DNA of 17,641 nt from Nanobdellota archaeon (GCA_018816625.1 JAHIVR010000083.1:1-17641); one strand, 5' to 3'. Numbered from the stretch's first letter, positions 1 through 6,088 are shown. The notes: a model not told the origin generated them from the letters alone. Translations and numbers: made by a program.

Positions 1-1
1 C

Positions 2-997
2 GACTCTGTTTCAGAAATTAAAGGAATGCCTGAAAGATGGAGGAGACATATAAGGGGAGAGCTCTTTCCGGATTTATCTGGTGTTGATGTTGTTTCCGGA
101 GATTTATATTTGTGGGTTCCAAAAGGGAGAAGGCTTAAAGCTATCTTTTCTAGGTTGGGGGTTCAAATACTTGAATCAAAACCAATTGAACTAACAAAAG
201 AGGAATACCCGGAATGGCTAAAGGGAAGTGCTGAAATTGCTTACCGGGTTGTTGACCCTGTTGTAGAAACTCGTTCATTATTAAGCGAAATGGCAAAACC
301 AAATTTAGACAGAATTGTCTATTCAAATGAGGAGGGCATGGAGGTTGGTTTTGATGGTTCCTCTGGAAGGGTTAGTAGCGTTTACCTTCCAGATAAGGAT
401 TTAAGAATACATCCAGAAAGCATTATTCTAACGGCTGGTAGAGGAAATAGGGATCTCTCAAGAAGAATGGGAATAGGAAGAGAGGTTATGCAAGAAAGAC
501 CCCTTAGACAGGTTATAGTTAGAGGAGATAATTTACCAATCGCTTACGGACACTGTATTGATATTTCTAGAAAAGCCGTTGAGAAGTTTCCAACACTTGC
601 AACAATAACCACCCATCCTGATCCTAAGACTGGAGGTAGAGTGTGGAACATTGGAGGAAAAATGGCAGAAGAAGGAGTAAGCCAAAATCAGGAAGAACTG
701 TTTGAGAATGCAAGAAAAGAGCTACCAAGAATACTTGCTGGCGTTGATTTTTCTGGTGTTTCTCTTGGGTATTTTGATACCACAAGAGCCGAAATTCATA
801 CAGAATCTGGTGATAGGCCAAAGGGCTCTGCGATATATAATGAAGGAAATGTTTATGTTGCATTCCCAACAAAACTTTCTTTAGCGCCTTCACTAGCTGA
901 TAGGTTAGAAGCAATGCTTGTCCCTCCAAAAGTCGATAAGAAATATTCTGAAGGGGTGTCAAATGGAGAAATGAGGGTTGCTGATTACCCTTGGTAG
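2..997 (+). CDS. FAD-dependent oxidoreductase (DAO-like), 5' end outside the window
   Basis: The reading frame is open from base 2, eight codons before the first ATG at 26, so the true start lies upstream and only the C-terminal ~331 residues are present. A segment reading ESIILTAGRGNRDLSRRMG resembles the end of the FAD-binding domain in the DAO / glycerol-3-phosphate dehydrogenase superfamily, where a substrate-binding beta domain is followed by a return to the Rossmann fold ('ILTAG.GN'). The region after it (PLRQVIVRGDNLP, then GGRVWNIGGKMAEEG) fits the substrate-domain strands. The N-terminal GxGxxG dinucleotide motif is not in the window. The substrate cannot be inferred. The gene ends 46 bp before the tRNA gene and has no visible SD or promoter here because its start is missing. 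A general flavoenzyme call is fairly safe; a specific enzyme name is not. Confidence 0.6.
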   Translation, partial: DSVSEIKGMPERWRRHIRGELFPDLSGVDVVSGDLYLWVPKGRRLKAIFSRLGVQILESKPIELTKEEYPEWLKGSAEIAYRVVDPVVETRSLLSEMAKPNLDRIVYSNEEGMEVGFDGSSGRVSSVYLPDKDLRIHPESIILTAGRGNRDLSRRMGIGREVMQERPLRQVIVRGDNLPIAYGHCIDISRKAVEKFPTLATITTHPDPKTGGRVWNIGGKMAEEGVSQNQEELFENARKELPRILAGVDFSGVSLGYFDTTRAEIHTESGDRPKGSAIYNEGNVYVAFPTKLSLAPSLADRLEAMLVPPKVDKKYSEGVSNGEMRVADYPW

Positions 998-1008
998 TTA
1001 AGAGTAAG

Positions 1009-1016
1009 TTTTAAAA
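1009..1016 (+). promoter_or_regulatory. TATA box of the tRNA-Val gene
   Basis: TTTTAAAA lies 28-35 nt upstream of the mature tRNA 5' end (1044), the usual spacing for an archaeal TATA box serving a tRNA gene. It falls just after the stop of the preceding flavoprotein gene, so the tRNA has its own promoter. Confidence 0.55.
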
Positions 1017-1043
1017 GCATTATAATTTTTCTATATGAAGTAA

Positions 1044-1220
1044 GGTCCATTAGTCCAACGGCTAAGACGGGGCGTTTACACGCGAAGGACACCAAGATAA
1101 AGTAAATCCTAAACAGATTTAACATCGGCGGTTTCCTACCGCACTACCTTCCCTTGAGGAAGCGCTGAAGCGAAATCGCTAAAAACCGCCTAGACCGAGG
1201 TTCGACTCCTCGATGGACCA
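1044..1220 (+). tRNA. tRNA-Val (anticodon UAC) with a 105-nt intron at 37/38
   Basis: The acceptor stem GGTCCAT (1044-1050) pairs perfectly with ATGGACC (1213-1219), with discriminator A at 1220 and no encoded CCA. The D arm starts at 1053. The anticodon stem is GGGCG (1070-1074) with CGCCT (1187-1191), and the loop after splicing is TTTACAC, giving anticodon UAC (1077-1079). The variable loop is AGAC. The T arm is CGAGG (1196-1200), loop TTCGACT, CCTCG (1208-1212). The intron at 1081-1185 interrupts the gene between positions 37 and 38. The exon-intron junctions form a textbook bulge-helix-bulge: TTTA (1075-1078) pairs with TAAA (1180-1183), flanked by 3-nt bulges CAC (1079-1081) and AAC (1184-1186), then GCGA (1082-1085) pairs with TCGC (1176-1179). 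This is the structure cut by archaeal splicing endonuclease. The pair 13:22 is C-A, a non-canonical position also tolerated in other tRNAs. Confidence 0.93.
1081..1185 (+). other. tRNA-Val intron (bulge-helix-bulge type)
   Basis: The intron is 105 nt, long for archaeal tRNA introns as generally known. Predicted cuts are after A1080 and after A1185. Because C1081 and C1186 are identical, the exact boundary could shift by one base, but the 3-nt bulges favour this placement. Two internal hairpins are visible: GCGGT (1128-1132) with ACCGC (1138-1142), and CTTCC (1148-1152) with GGAAG (1158-1162). No protein (for example a homing endonuclease) fits in it. Confidence 0.88.
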
Positions 1221-1262
1221 TATCGAACCTCGATATATGAACGCCCAGGCGTGGTCATCCTT

Positions 1263-1286
1263 GAGGTCGACTCCTCGATGGACCAT
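1263..1286 (+). repeat. Degenerate duplicate of the tRNA-Val 3' end
   Basis: Bases 1263-1286 repeat bases 1197-1221 of the tRNA gene and the base after it, except for one missing T in the T loop. That loop is therefore 6 nt instead of 7, so the copy cannot form a normal T arm. Forty-two bp separate the copies. Upstream, GGTCAT (1253-1258) can pair imperfectly with ATGGACC, leaving a relic acceptor plus T-arm minihelix. The copy could be a tRNA-gene remnant or the scar of an element that integrated at the tRNA 3' end; no integrase is visible in the window. Confidence 0.75.
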
Positions 1287-1317
1287 CTTTTTTCTTTCTC
1301 TTTTTATTACTCCTTTT
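1287..1317 (+). terminator. T-rich terminator after the tRNA locus
   Basis: Two poly-T tracts (six Ts around 1288-1293, then further T5 runs) follow the duplicated tRNA end. Archaeal RNA polymerase typically terminates at such runs. Their position after the second copy suggests that the primary transcript may include the 3' duplicate. Confidence 0.45.
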
Positions 1318-1324
1318 TAGTAAG

Positions 1325-1332
1325 ATTTATAA
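1325..1332 (+). promoter_or_regulatory. TATA box (AAGATTTATAA type) for the NTase gene
   Basis: ATTTATAA preceded by purines (BRE-like AAG) lies 23-30 nt upstream of the ATG at 1355. That places the transcription start at or next to the start codon and predicts a leaderless mRNA. The same block occurs before the genes at 3208, 4931 and 6293. Confidence 0.6.
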
Positions 1333-1354
1333 GTGTTAGGAGTGTTTTTTAAAC

Positions 1355-3148
1355 ATGACCAGTAACGATCAACCAATTCCTGGTATGGAATTGGAAAAAT
1401 ATTCTACAAAGAAACCCCCTATTTCTCAAGCCAACATACCAGAACAGAAGGAAATGGATAGAATAAAGAAAGAGCTTGATAAATTTAAGGGGTTTGTTCT
1501 TAAGAAATACCCTTTCACTATGGCGATGAGCATACTCCCCCCACAGGCCATAGGAATGTTTGTTGAAGAAGAAGAAGTCCCAAAAGAAACCGAAAAATAC
1601 ATACAGCTCTATTGGGTTGTTCCAGAAGAGCAGTTTAAGAATATTCCTAAATTTAAACAAGAGGTTGTAAAAGAACTTGGAAAGGTTCAAGAAAAGCTTA
1701 AAGAAAAGATTTGGTTACAAATTAAGACTCCTGTAGATACTTGGGAGCTGTGTTTTGATTCTAAATTTGATTTGGTAAGTGCTATATCGATGTCTTTTCC
1801 TTTACACGATACAGGTTTTTTATCTAGTTTGCGGGTTGCGGAAATCCATAAATCACTTGTGTTGCAAAAGTTTGAGAAGTATGTTGTAAGTTATGTTTTG
1901 GGGGGGAGTTTAATTAGAGGAGATGTTATAAAAGAATCTGATGTCGATGCTTTTGTTATAATAAACGACACTGATGTAAAGAAGATGCCTAGGCTTGAAT
2001 TAAAAGAGCGTCTTAGATCCATTATATACCAATATATTGATGAGGCGGAAGCAATGGCTGGAGTTAAAAAGAACACCCTTAATGTTCAAGTTTCTTTACT
2101 TACTGATTTTTGGGAGAGGGTCAAGGATGCCGAACCCGTTGTCTTCACTTTTATAAGAGACGGAGTTCCAACATACGATAGAGGAACCTTTACCCCTTGG
2201 AAGGCTTTATTAAAAATGGGGAAGCTAAAACCCTCTCCAGAAGCAATTGATATGTTTATGTCTATGGGAGATAAGACTGTGGATAGAGTTAAGAGAACCT
2301 TGCTTGATATAGTTATAGGGGATATTTATTGGAGTGTGTTAACCCCTAGCCAGGCATTGGTTATGTTATACGGAAATCCTCCACCTACAACTAAAGAAAC
2401 ATTCAAGGAGATGAAGAAGATATTTGTTGATAAAGAAAAGATGCTTGAGAAAAAATACATTGATATTCTTGAAGAGATAACAATAAAGTATTACAAAGGT
2501 TACGAACACGGAAAGGTTAAAGAGGTTAGTGGAAAAGAGGTTGACAGGCTCCTAAAAAATACAGAAGATTATCTCAAAAGACTTAAGGAATTAAGAGCAC
2601 AGATTGAGAAGAGGACGCAGCAAAAGACAACTGAACAGATTTATGCAGATTTATTTGAGCTGTTAAAAGTCCTTACAAAAAAGACGGCACAAACAGCAAT
2701 TGTTGAAGAATTTGAAAAGAATTTTGTAAAGAAAGGACGGTTTACTCAGCAACACCTAAGAACTGTTAAAGAAGTTATAAAAGACAAGGCCGAGTCTAAG
2801 AAAGGAACTCTTAGCTTGCATAGAGCAGATGCCACTAGAAAGTATGCTTCTGTTTTAATTAATGATTTAATTGACTACTCTCAAAGAGGGGAGCTTATGG
2901 CTTTAGAAAAAGGGAGAATGAGGATAAAGTATAAAGGCAAGATTGGAGAGATACTGAGTGCTGATGGAAAAACATTTTTATTTGAAGGAAACACGGTTAG
3001 AAAAGTAACAACAAAGCTTGTCCCTTCAGATATGAAAAAGGTTGGAGAGGCCATAGAAAAACAGAAGGCTAAAAAGAGTGTTGAGATGGATAATAAGGTT
3101 TTTGAAGTTTTGAAGAAAGAGCTTGGAGAATACGAGATATTTCTGTAG
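1355..3148 (+). CDS. Large nucleotidyltransferase-fold protein with HEPN-like helical region
   Basis: This 597-aa protein carries a Pol-beta-type NTase signature near the middle: GGS at residues 183-185 and the SDVD pair D196/D198. It belongs to the same family as the 310-aa protein at 7285-8217. The two share the NTase core, an EPVVFTFIRDG / DPVIINVIRNG strand, an identical PSPEAI block (293-298), and a helical segment ending in H-G-x-V-K (H385). The helical segment resembles HEPN domains, but no R-x4-6-H catalytic motif is visible at the aligned place. On the strand where the third NTase carboxylate is expected, the residue is Q245, so activity is uncertain. About 170 N-terminal residues and about 180 C-terminal residues are extra relative to the paralog and match nothing I recognise. 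The ATG at 1355 suits a leaderless transcript. The substrate is unknown. It is not the archaeal CCA-adding enzyme as far as motifs show. Confidence 0.72.
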   Translation: MTSNDQPIPGMELEKYSTKKPPISQANIPEQKEMDRIKKELDKFKGFVLKKYPFTMAMSILPPQAIGMFVEEEEVPKETEKYIQLYWVVPEEQFKNIPKFKQEVVKELGKVQEKLKEKIWLQIKTPVDTWELCFDSKFDLVSAISMSFPLHDTGFLSSLRVAEIHKSLVLQKFEKYVVSYVLGGSLIRGDVIKESDVDAFVIINDTDVKKMPRLELKERLRSIIYQYIDEAEAMAGVKKNTLNVQVSLLTDFWERVKDAEPVVFTFIRDGVPTYDRGTFTPWKALLKMGKLKPSPEAIDMFMSMGDKTVDRVKRTLLDIVIGDIYWSVLTPSQALVMLYGNPPPTTKETFKEMKKIFVDKEKMLEKKYIDILEEITIKYYKGYEHGKVKEVSGKEVDRLLKNTEDYLKRLKELRAQIEKRTQQKTTEQIYADLFELLKVLTKKTAQTAIVEEFEKNFVKKGRFTQQHLRTVKEVIKDKAESKKGTLSLHRADATRKYASVLINDLIDYSQRGELMALEKGRMRIKYKGKIGEILSADGKTFLFEGNTVRKVTTKLVPSDMKKVGEAIEKQKAKKSVEMDNKVFEVLKKELGEYEIFL

Positions 3149-3150
3149 AA

Positions 3151-3160
3151 AGATTTATAT
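3151..3160 (+). promoter_or_regulatory. TATA box for the small HTH gene
   Basis: AGATTTATAT immediately follows the stop of the NTase gene. A start of transcription about 26 nt downstream would give a 5' leader of roughly 25 nt holding the SD at 3194-3200. Confidence 0.55.
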
Positions 3161-3179
3161 ATGAATAATTTTTCATATA
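3158..3179. promoter_or_regulatory. Inverted repeat downstream of the TATA box, possible operator
   Basis: TATATGAA (3158-3165) and TTCATATA (3172-3179) form a perfect 8-bp inverted repeat with a 6-bp spacer. It overlaps the end of the TATA box and reaches towards the expected transcription start. This is where an archaeal repressor would block TBP or polymerase. The downstream gene encodes a putative HTH protein, so autoregulation is possible but only inferred. Confidence 0.35.
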
Positions 3180-3207
3180 AGTTCTAAATAAATTAAGGAG
3201 TTTTAAA

Positions 3208-3408
3208 ATGAATAAAACTGATAAAAAACACGCGCCTTTGAGCGAAGATAGAATAAGGGTATTAGATGCCCTATGCAGAACAACAATGTCCTCTGCAGAT
3301 ATTGCTGAGAGAGTTAGAGTTACTCCAATGTTTGTGGATTCGCATAGGCCAACGGTTCACGTTAAAAAAGCAGACCTTTGGAAAAGACCTTCTTATTTTG
3401 CTGATTAA
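3208..3408 (+). CDS. Small putative helix-turn-helix protein (66 aa)
   Basis: The ATG at 3208 is preceded by a good SD, TAAGGAG (3194-3200), unlike most leaderless genes nearby. Residues ~12-45 (SEDRIRVLDALCRTTMSSAD, then IAERVRVTPMFVDSHRP) have the spacing of a winged-helix or sigma-region-4-like HTH: one helix, 'SSADIAERVRV', a turn, then a recognition helix with S-H-R-P. The C-terminal part is basic and short. No metal-binding motif is seen. Its stop codon TAA (3406-3408) shares bases with the stop of the convergent gene at 3405, so the two genes overlap by 4 bp at the palindrome TTAA. A role as a small transcription factor is inferred from the fold pattern alone. Confidence 0.55.
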   Translation: MNKTDKKHAPLSEDRIRVLDALCRTTMSSADIAERVRVTPMFVDSHRPTVHVKKADLWKRPSYFAD

Positions 3409-3731
3409 AAATTTATCTTAAAGAATTTTATGGCTAGAGGATACTCCCATAGCTTGCTTTCACTTGCTTTTACCGTAGCCATTATTGAGAACACAATATT
3501 AAGAACTCCTAATGCTAAAATAGTTAGGAAGCCAATTAGAATGAACATAAGTATGAAAGATACAAGTGCATAAACTAAAACACTAAACTGCCAGTTAAGA
3601 GCTAGTTTTGAGTGTTTTTTTGAATATTCATCTTCTGCTACCAATAAGATTATTAGCGGGCCTATAAATCCGGTGAACAACCCTAGTAAGTGGGTTAGTA
3701 TTGGGAGCGTTGTGTTTTGCTTCTTTGCCAT
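3405..3731 (-). CDS. DUF4870-type (Tic20-like) small membrane protein
   Basis: This 108-aa protein has the DUF4870 layout: a short N-terminus leading into TLPILTHLLGLFTGFIGPLI (first membrane helix), a polar loop with KHSKLALNWQ, then a pair of helices covering ~residues 48-88, and a short C-terminal tail. The 'H..ALN.Q' element between helices is characteristic of the family. DUF4870 proteins are integral membrane proteins of unknown function, common in bacteria and archaea. A TATA-like element on the minus strand (3751-3758) lies 20-27 nt before the ATG, which suggests a leaderless mRNA. The gene is divergent from the methyltransferase gene at 3811. Confidence 0.75.
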   Translation of the reverse strand: MAKKQNTTLPILTHLLGLFTGFIGPLIILLVAEDEYSKKHSKLALNWQFSVLVYALVSFILMFILIGFLTILALGVLNIVFSIMATVKASESKLWEYPLAIKFFKINF

Positions 3732-3750
3732 GTTAAGTATAGGAAAAGAT

Positions 3751-3758
3751 TATTTAAA
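3751..3758 (-). promoter_or_regulatory. TATA box for the DUF4870 gene
   Basis: Read on the minus strand this is TTTAAATA, 20-27 nt before the ATG at 3731. Confidence 0.45.
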
Positions 3759-3781
3759 AAGCTTTATGAAAATACATTAAT

Positions 3782-3789
3782 AATATAAA
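3782..3789 (+). promoter_or_regulatory. TATA box for the methyltransferase gene
   Basis: AATATAAA lies 22-29 nt upstream of the ATG at 3811. No SD is present, so the mRNA is probably leaderless. Confidence 0.45.
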
Positions 3790-3810
3790 CAAAAAGAATT
3801 TGATTATTTT

Positions 3811-4896
3811 ATGAAATACGTATTCATCTTGGGAAGGAATTTAGATTTATCTGTACTAGAGGTAACCTCTTATTTAGAGAAAAAGGGGATTAATCTTCTT
3901 AAATCAGAGTTAATAGATAATGGTTTTTTCGTTGAAACAAAAGAAGACCTGGGTGAGAAAATCATATCCTCTTTTGGGGGGGTTATTGCTTTTGGAAAAG
4001 TTCTTTGTAAGATAAATGAAAAAGAGTTGGAAGAACAAATAATCTATGGGGGCGTTAAAAGGAACATAAGGTTTGTGGTCTGGAATTTTGATAAGAATAA
4101 TTCTTACAATAAGTTATCACTTTATTTAAAGAATAGATTTAGGGTCGAGGGTCTTAAGGCTAGTGAAAAGGGGCTTACTGGTAGCTTGGAGTTACAAAAT
4201 GGAAAAAAGATAAGAATATCTGCAGGATTGGTTGATGAAGAGTATTTTGTTTTTAATGATTATTTTGGAAGAATAACGGAGAAAACAGATTTTAAGGAAA
4301 TTGAAGAAAGAGATATGAAAAAACCCGAGAGAAGAGAGTCTCTAGCAATCTCTCCAAGACTTGCCAAAATCCTTATAAACATCTCACAGGTAAAAGAAGA
4401 AGAGACTCTTTTAGACAGTTTTTGTGGGGTCGGAGTCATATTACAAGAAGCGCTACTCCAGAAAATAAAGGTTATTGGAATTGATAAAGATGATGCGGCA
4501 ATAAGTGGCGCTAAAAAAAATCTTTCTTGGTTGGGTTTTAATGACTATGAGATTATTAATAGTGACTCTAGTAGTGTTAAAATTAGGAGGGTTAATGCTC
4601 TTGTTACTGAGCCGGACTTGGGGGCCTTGCATAGAAAGATGCCCACAAATGAGGAGATAATAAAAATTATTAATAATTATGAAAGATTAATGATAAGGGT
4701 TCTTAACAACTTAAAGAAGAGTGTTGAAGGAAGAATTGTTTTCACAGCACCTTTTATAAAATCTTTTAAAAAGAGAATTGGATGTAATATTCAAAATGTT
4801 CTTGATAAGACAAAACTTATCTTAATTAATGGGCCAATACAAGAGTATAGGTATAACCAGATTGTTGGTAGAGAGATCTTTGTTTTAAAGAATTAG
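3811..4896 (+). CDS. Trm11-like SAM-dependent RNA methyltransferase
   Basis: This 361-aa protein has the two-part plan of archaeal Trm11/Trm-G10 enzymes, which methylate N2 of G10 in tRNA. The N-terminal ~150 residues appear to hold a THUMP-like RNA-binding region. A linker RRESLAISPRLAKILIN (174-190) is typical of the family. The Rossmann methyltransferase domain has motif I LLDSFCGVGVILQEAL (D202, G206, G208) and the acidic residue after strand 2 in GIDKD (D225). Motif IV, normally D-P-P-Y, reads T-E-P-D-L-G here (266-271), so the aromatic residue of the usual catalytic tetrapeptide is absent. The C-terminal QIVGREIFVL matches the end of the family. Target position and activity are therefore uncertain. 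It sits between a membrane protein and the eL33 cluster, and the next promoter starts right after its stop. Confidence 0.72.
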   Translation: MKYVFILGRNLDLSVLEVTSYLEKKGINLLKSELIDNGFFVETKEDLGEKIISSFGGVIAFGKVLCKINEKELEEQIIYGGVKRNIRFVVWNFDKNNSYNKLSLYLKNRFRVEGLKASEKGLTGSLELQNGKKIRISAGLVDEEYFVFNDYFGRITEKTDFKEIEERDMKKPERRESLAISPRLAKILINISQVKEEETLLDSFCGVGVILQEALLQKIKVIGIDKDDAAISGAKKNLSWLGFNDYEIINSDSSSVKIRRVNALVTEPDLGALHRKMPTNEEIIKIINNYERLMIRVLNNLKKSVEGRIVFTAPFIKSFKKRIGCNIQNVLDKTKLILINGPIQEYRYNQIVGREIFVLKN

Positions 4897-4899
4897 TAA

Positions 4900-4908
4900 G
4901 ATTTATAA
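4900..4908 (+). promoter_or_regulatory. TATA box of the eL33 cluster
   Basis: GATTTATAA lies 23-31 nt before the ATG at 4931. This spacing helps choose that ATG over the in-frame TTG at 4919 and predicts a leaderless mRNA. Confidence 0.6.
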
Positions 4909-4930
4909 GGCAATTTTATTGATATGTTAT

Positions 4931-5191
4931 ATGGTTAAAGGAAAAGTTATTCAGTTTCGTAGAGGAAGGCATGTTGTTCATGAAAGACATTTTCTTATAG
5001 AGGTTGAAGGGGTTAAAACTAGAAAGGATGCCGAGGGTTTTATTGGAAAAGATGTTGAGTGGAAGAGTCCTGCAAAAAAAATAATAAAGGGAAAGGTTTC
5101 TGCACCACACGGAGGAAAAGGACTCGTAAGAGCGATATTTGAAAAAGGTCTCCCGGGGCAGGCACTTACAACAGAGGTTGAAATAAAATGA
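4931..5191 (+). CDS. rpl35ae: 50S ribosomal protein L35Ae (eL33)
   Basis: This 86-aa protein matches eL33 throughout: KGKVIQFRRGRHVVHERH at the N-terminus, the EVEGVKTRKDAEGFIGKDVE core, the basic KKIIKGKVSAPHGGKG segment, and the family-defining C-terminus VRAIFEKGLPGQAL. eL33 is a small beta-barrel protein of the large ribosomal subunit found in archaea and eukaryotes. An in-frame TTG lies at 4919, but the ATG at 4931 gives the expected N-terminus and correct spacing from the TATA box. The stop overlaps the start of the next gene in an ATGA arrangement (5188-5191), so the two are translationally coupled. Confidence 0.93.
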   Translation: MVKGKVIQFRRGRHVVHERHFLIEVEGVKTRKDAEGFIGKDVEWKSPAKKIIKGKVSAPHGGKGLVRAIFEKGLPGQALTTEVEIK

Positions 5192-5478
5192 CCCTACATA
5201 CAGAAGTAATAAGTGATTCTATAAAATTCTCTCTTGAACAGAGTTGCCTTTCTAGAGTTAGCGATATACTTGGAAAACACAGATATCATACGCTAGCTCA
5301 AGAATCACTTGATGTTTACACCATGCAACCTCCAGGGGGGGTTCATGCAAATGTTGAAATAGATTTGGCTAGTGGTGAGTTGGTATTTAGATACACCCAC
5401 ATAAAAGGGGCGATGAATACTCGGTTAATAAGAGAGGCTGTTGCAACAGAAATAGAAAGAAGGGGGACAAGAAGATAA
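5188..5478 (+). CDS. Unknown 96-aa protein coupled to eL33
   Basis: I do not recognise this protein. It is soluble, with no membrane helix or cysteine cluster (one Cys). It reads as an alpha/beta fold: an N-terminal helix (~residues 5-30), then beta-like strands in ANVEIDLASGELVFRYTH, and a C-terminal basic helix rich in Arg (TRLIREAVATEIERRGTRR). Its ATG overlaps the eL33 stop by 4 bp, so it is made together with a ribosomal protein. That suggests a ribosome- or RNA-related role, but this is inference. The stop TAA (5476-5478) overlaps an ATG as TAATG, which opens the 25-codon reading frame described separately. Confidence 0.7.
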   Translation: MTLHTEVISDSIKFSLEQSCLSRVSDILGKHRYHTLAQESLDVYTMQPPGGVHANVEIDLASGELVFRYTHIKGAMNTRLIREAVATEIERRGTRR

Positions 5479-5491
5479 TGGCATCCTTAAG
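5477..5491 (+). repeat. First copy of a 15-bp direct repeat containing the uL16 start
   Basis: AATGGCATCCTTAAG occurs here and again at 5542-5556, where it covers the start codon of uL16 (residues M-A-S-L-R). Here the ATG at 5478 overlaps the preceding stop and opens a 25-codon frame beginning M-A-S-L-S-K that ends at 5555, inside the second copy. Most simply it is a relic of a 65-bp displacement or duplication of the gene start; a translated leader peptide is also possible. Confidence 0.6.
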
Positions 5492-5530
5492 TAAAATTAA
5501 AATTTTTCATAAGTCCGCATTTTTAAAAAC

Positions 5531-5536
5531 AGGAGG
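5531..5536 (+). promoter_or_regulatory. Strong Shine-Dalgarno of the uL16 gene
   Basis: AGGAGG lies 6 nt before the ATG at 5543. This decides the start in favour of the second of the two duplicated ATGGCATCC sites; the first (5478) has no SD of this quality. Confidence 0.7.
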
Positions 5537-5542
5537 ACAAAA

Positions 5543-6088
5543 ATGGCATCCTTAAGAAAAGCATCAGCATATTCAAAAAGAACTGTTGTGCCTTTTACAA
5601 GGATAAGTAAGAAAAAAAATAAGAGTTACATAAAAACTGTTCCTCCTCAAAAGATAGTTAAATTTACAATGGGGAAGGAAACCCTATTTAACAATGGGAA
5701 ACTTCCTTTTCAATTAACAGTTATTTCTCAAGAGAGCGTTCAGTTAAGACACAACGCACTGGAGGCTTGCAGACAGTATGTTAATAAAAAGCTTGAAAAA
5801 GAGCTTAACGGGCAGTATTTGTTTAAAGTCATTCCTTTTCCACACCACATTCAGAGAGAGAACAAAATGCTTACTGGTGCTGGAGCAGATAGAATGCAGA
5901 CAGGAATGCAATTATCTTTTGGTAAAATGATGGGTAAGGCAGCTATACTCAAAAAAAATAGTAAGATATTCTTCGTAGCTGTTCCCAGTAAAAAAGCCCT
6001 TGAATTCACAAGACACTTATTCAAACAGATAAAATCTAAGCTTCCTGGAAGAACAAAGATTTTGTCTCAAGAGAACGTTAAAGTTTGA
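5543..6088 (+). CDS. rpl10e: 50S ribosomal protein L10e / uL16
   Basis: This 181-aa protein matches archaeal uL16 (historically L10e), the large-subunit protein near the peptidyl-transferase centre and tRNA elbow. Family landmarks appear in order: the basic N-terminus, a Y-I-K-x-V-P element, PFQLTVISQESVQLRHNALE (an 'EA.R....K.LEK' helix follows), FKVIPFPHHIQRENKML, then TGAGADRMQTGM and the FGK...KAA strand, ending with LPGRTKIL. Length is normal for the family. A strong SD (5531-5536) fixes the start. It follows the eL33 cluster after 64 bp that contain an AT-rich TATA-like stretch near 5494-5503, so it may have its own promoter as well as read-through. Confidence 0.93.
   Translation: MASLRKASAYSKRTVVPFTRISKKKNKSYIKTVPPQKIVKFTMGKETLFNNGKLPFQLTVISQESVQLRHNALEACRQYVNKKLEKELNGQYLFKVIPFPHHIQRENKMLTGAGADRMQTGMQLSFGKMMGKAAILKKNSKIFFVAVPSKKALEFTRHLFKQIKSKLPGRTKILSQENVKV

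Noticed and set aside
624..962. Minus-strand open frame of 112 aa opposite the flavoprotein gene
   Set aside because: It is composition-driven (Leu/Gln-rich) and lies fully antisense to a recognisable coding region.
1124..1143. Anticodon-arm-like hairpin GCGG-TTTCCTA-CCGC inside the tRNA intron
   Set aside because: It would give a T at position 37 and has no tRNA arms around it. It is better explained as an intron hairpin.
4919..4930. Upstream TTG start for eL33
   Set aside because: It would add four residues (M-I-C-Y) not typical of the family. The ATG at 4931 fits both the protein family and the TATA spacing.
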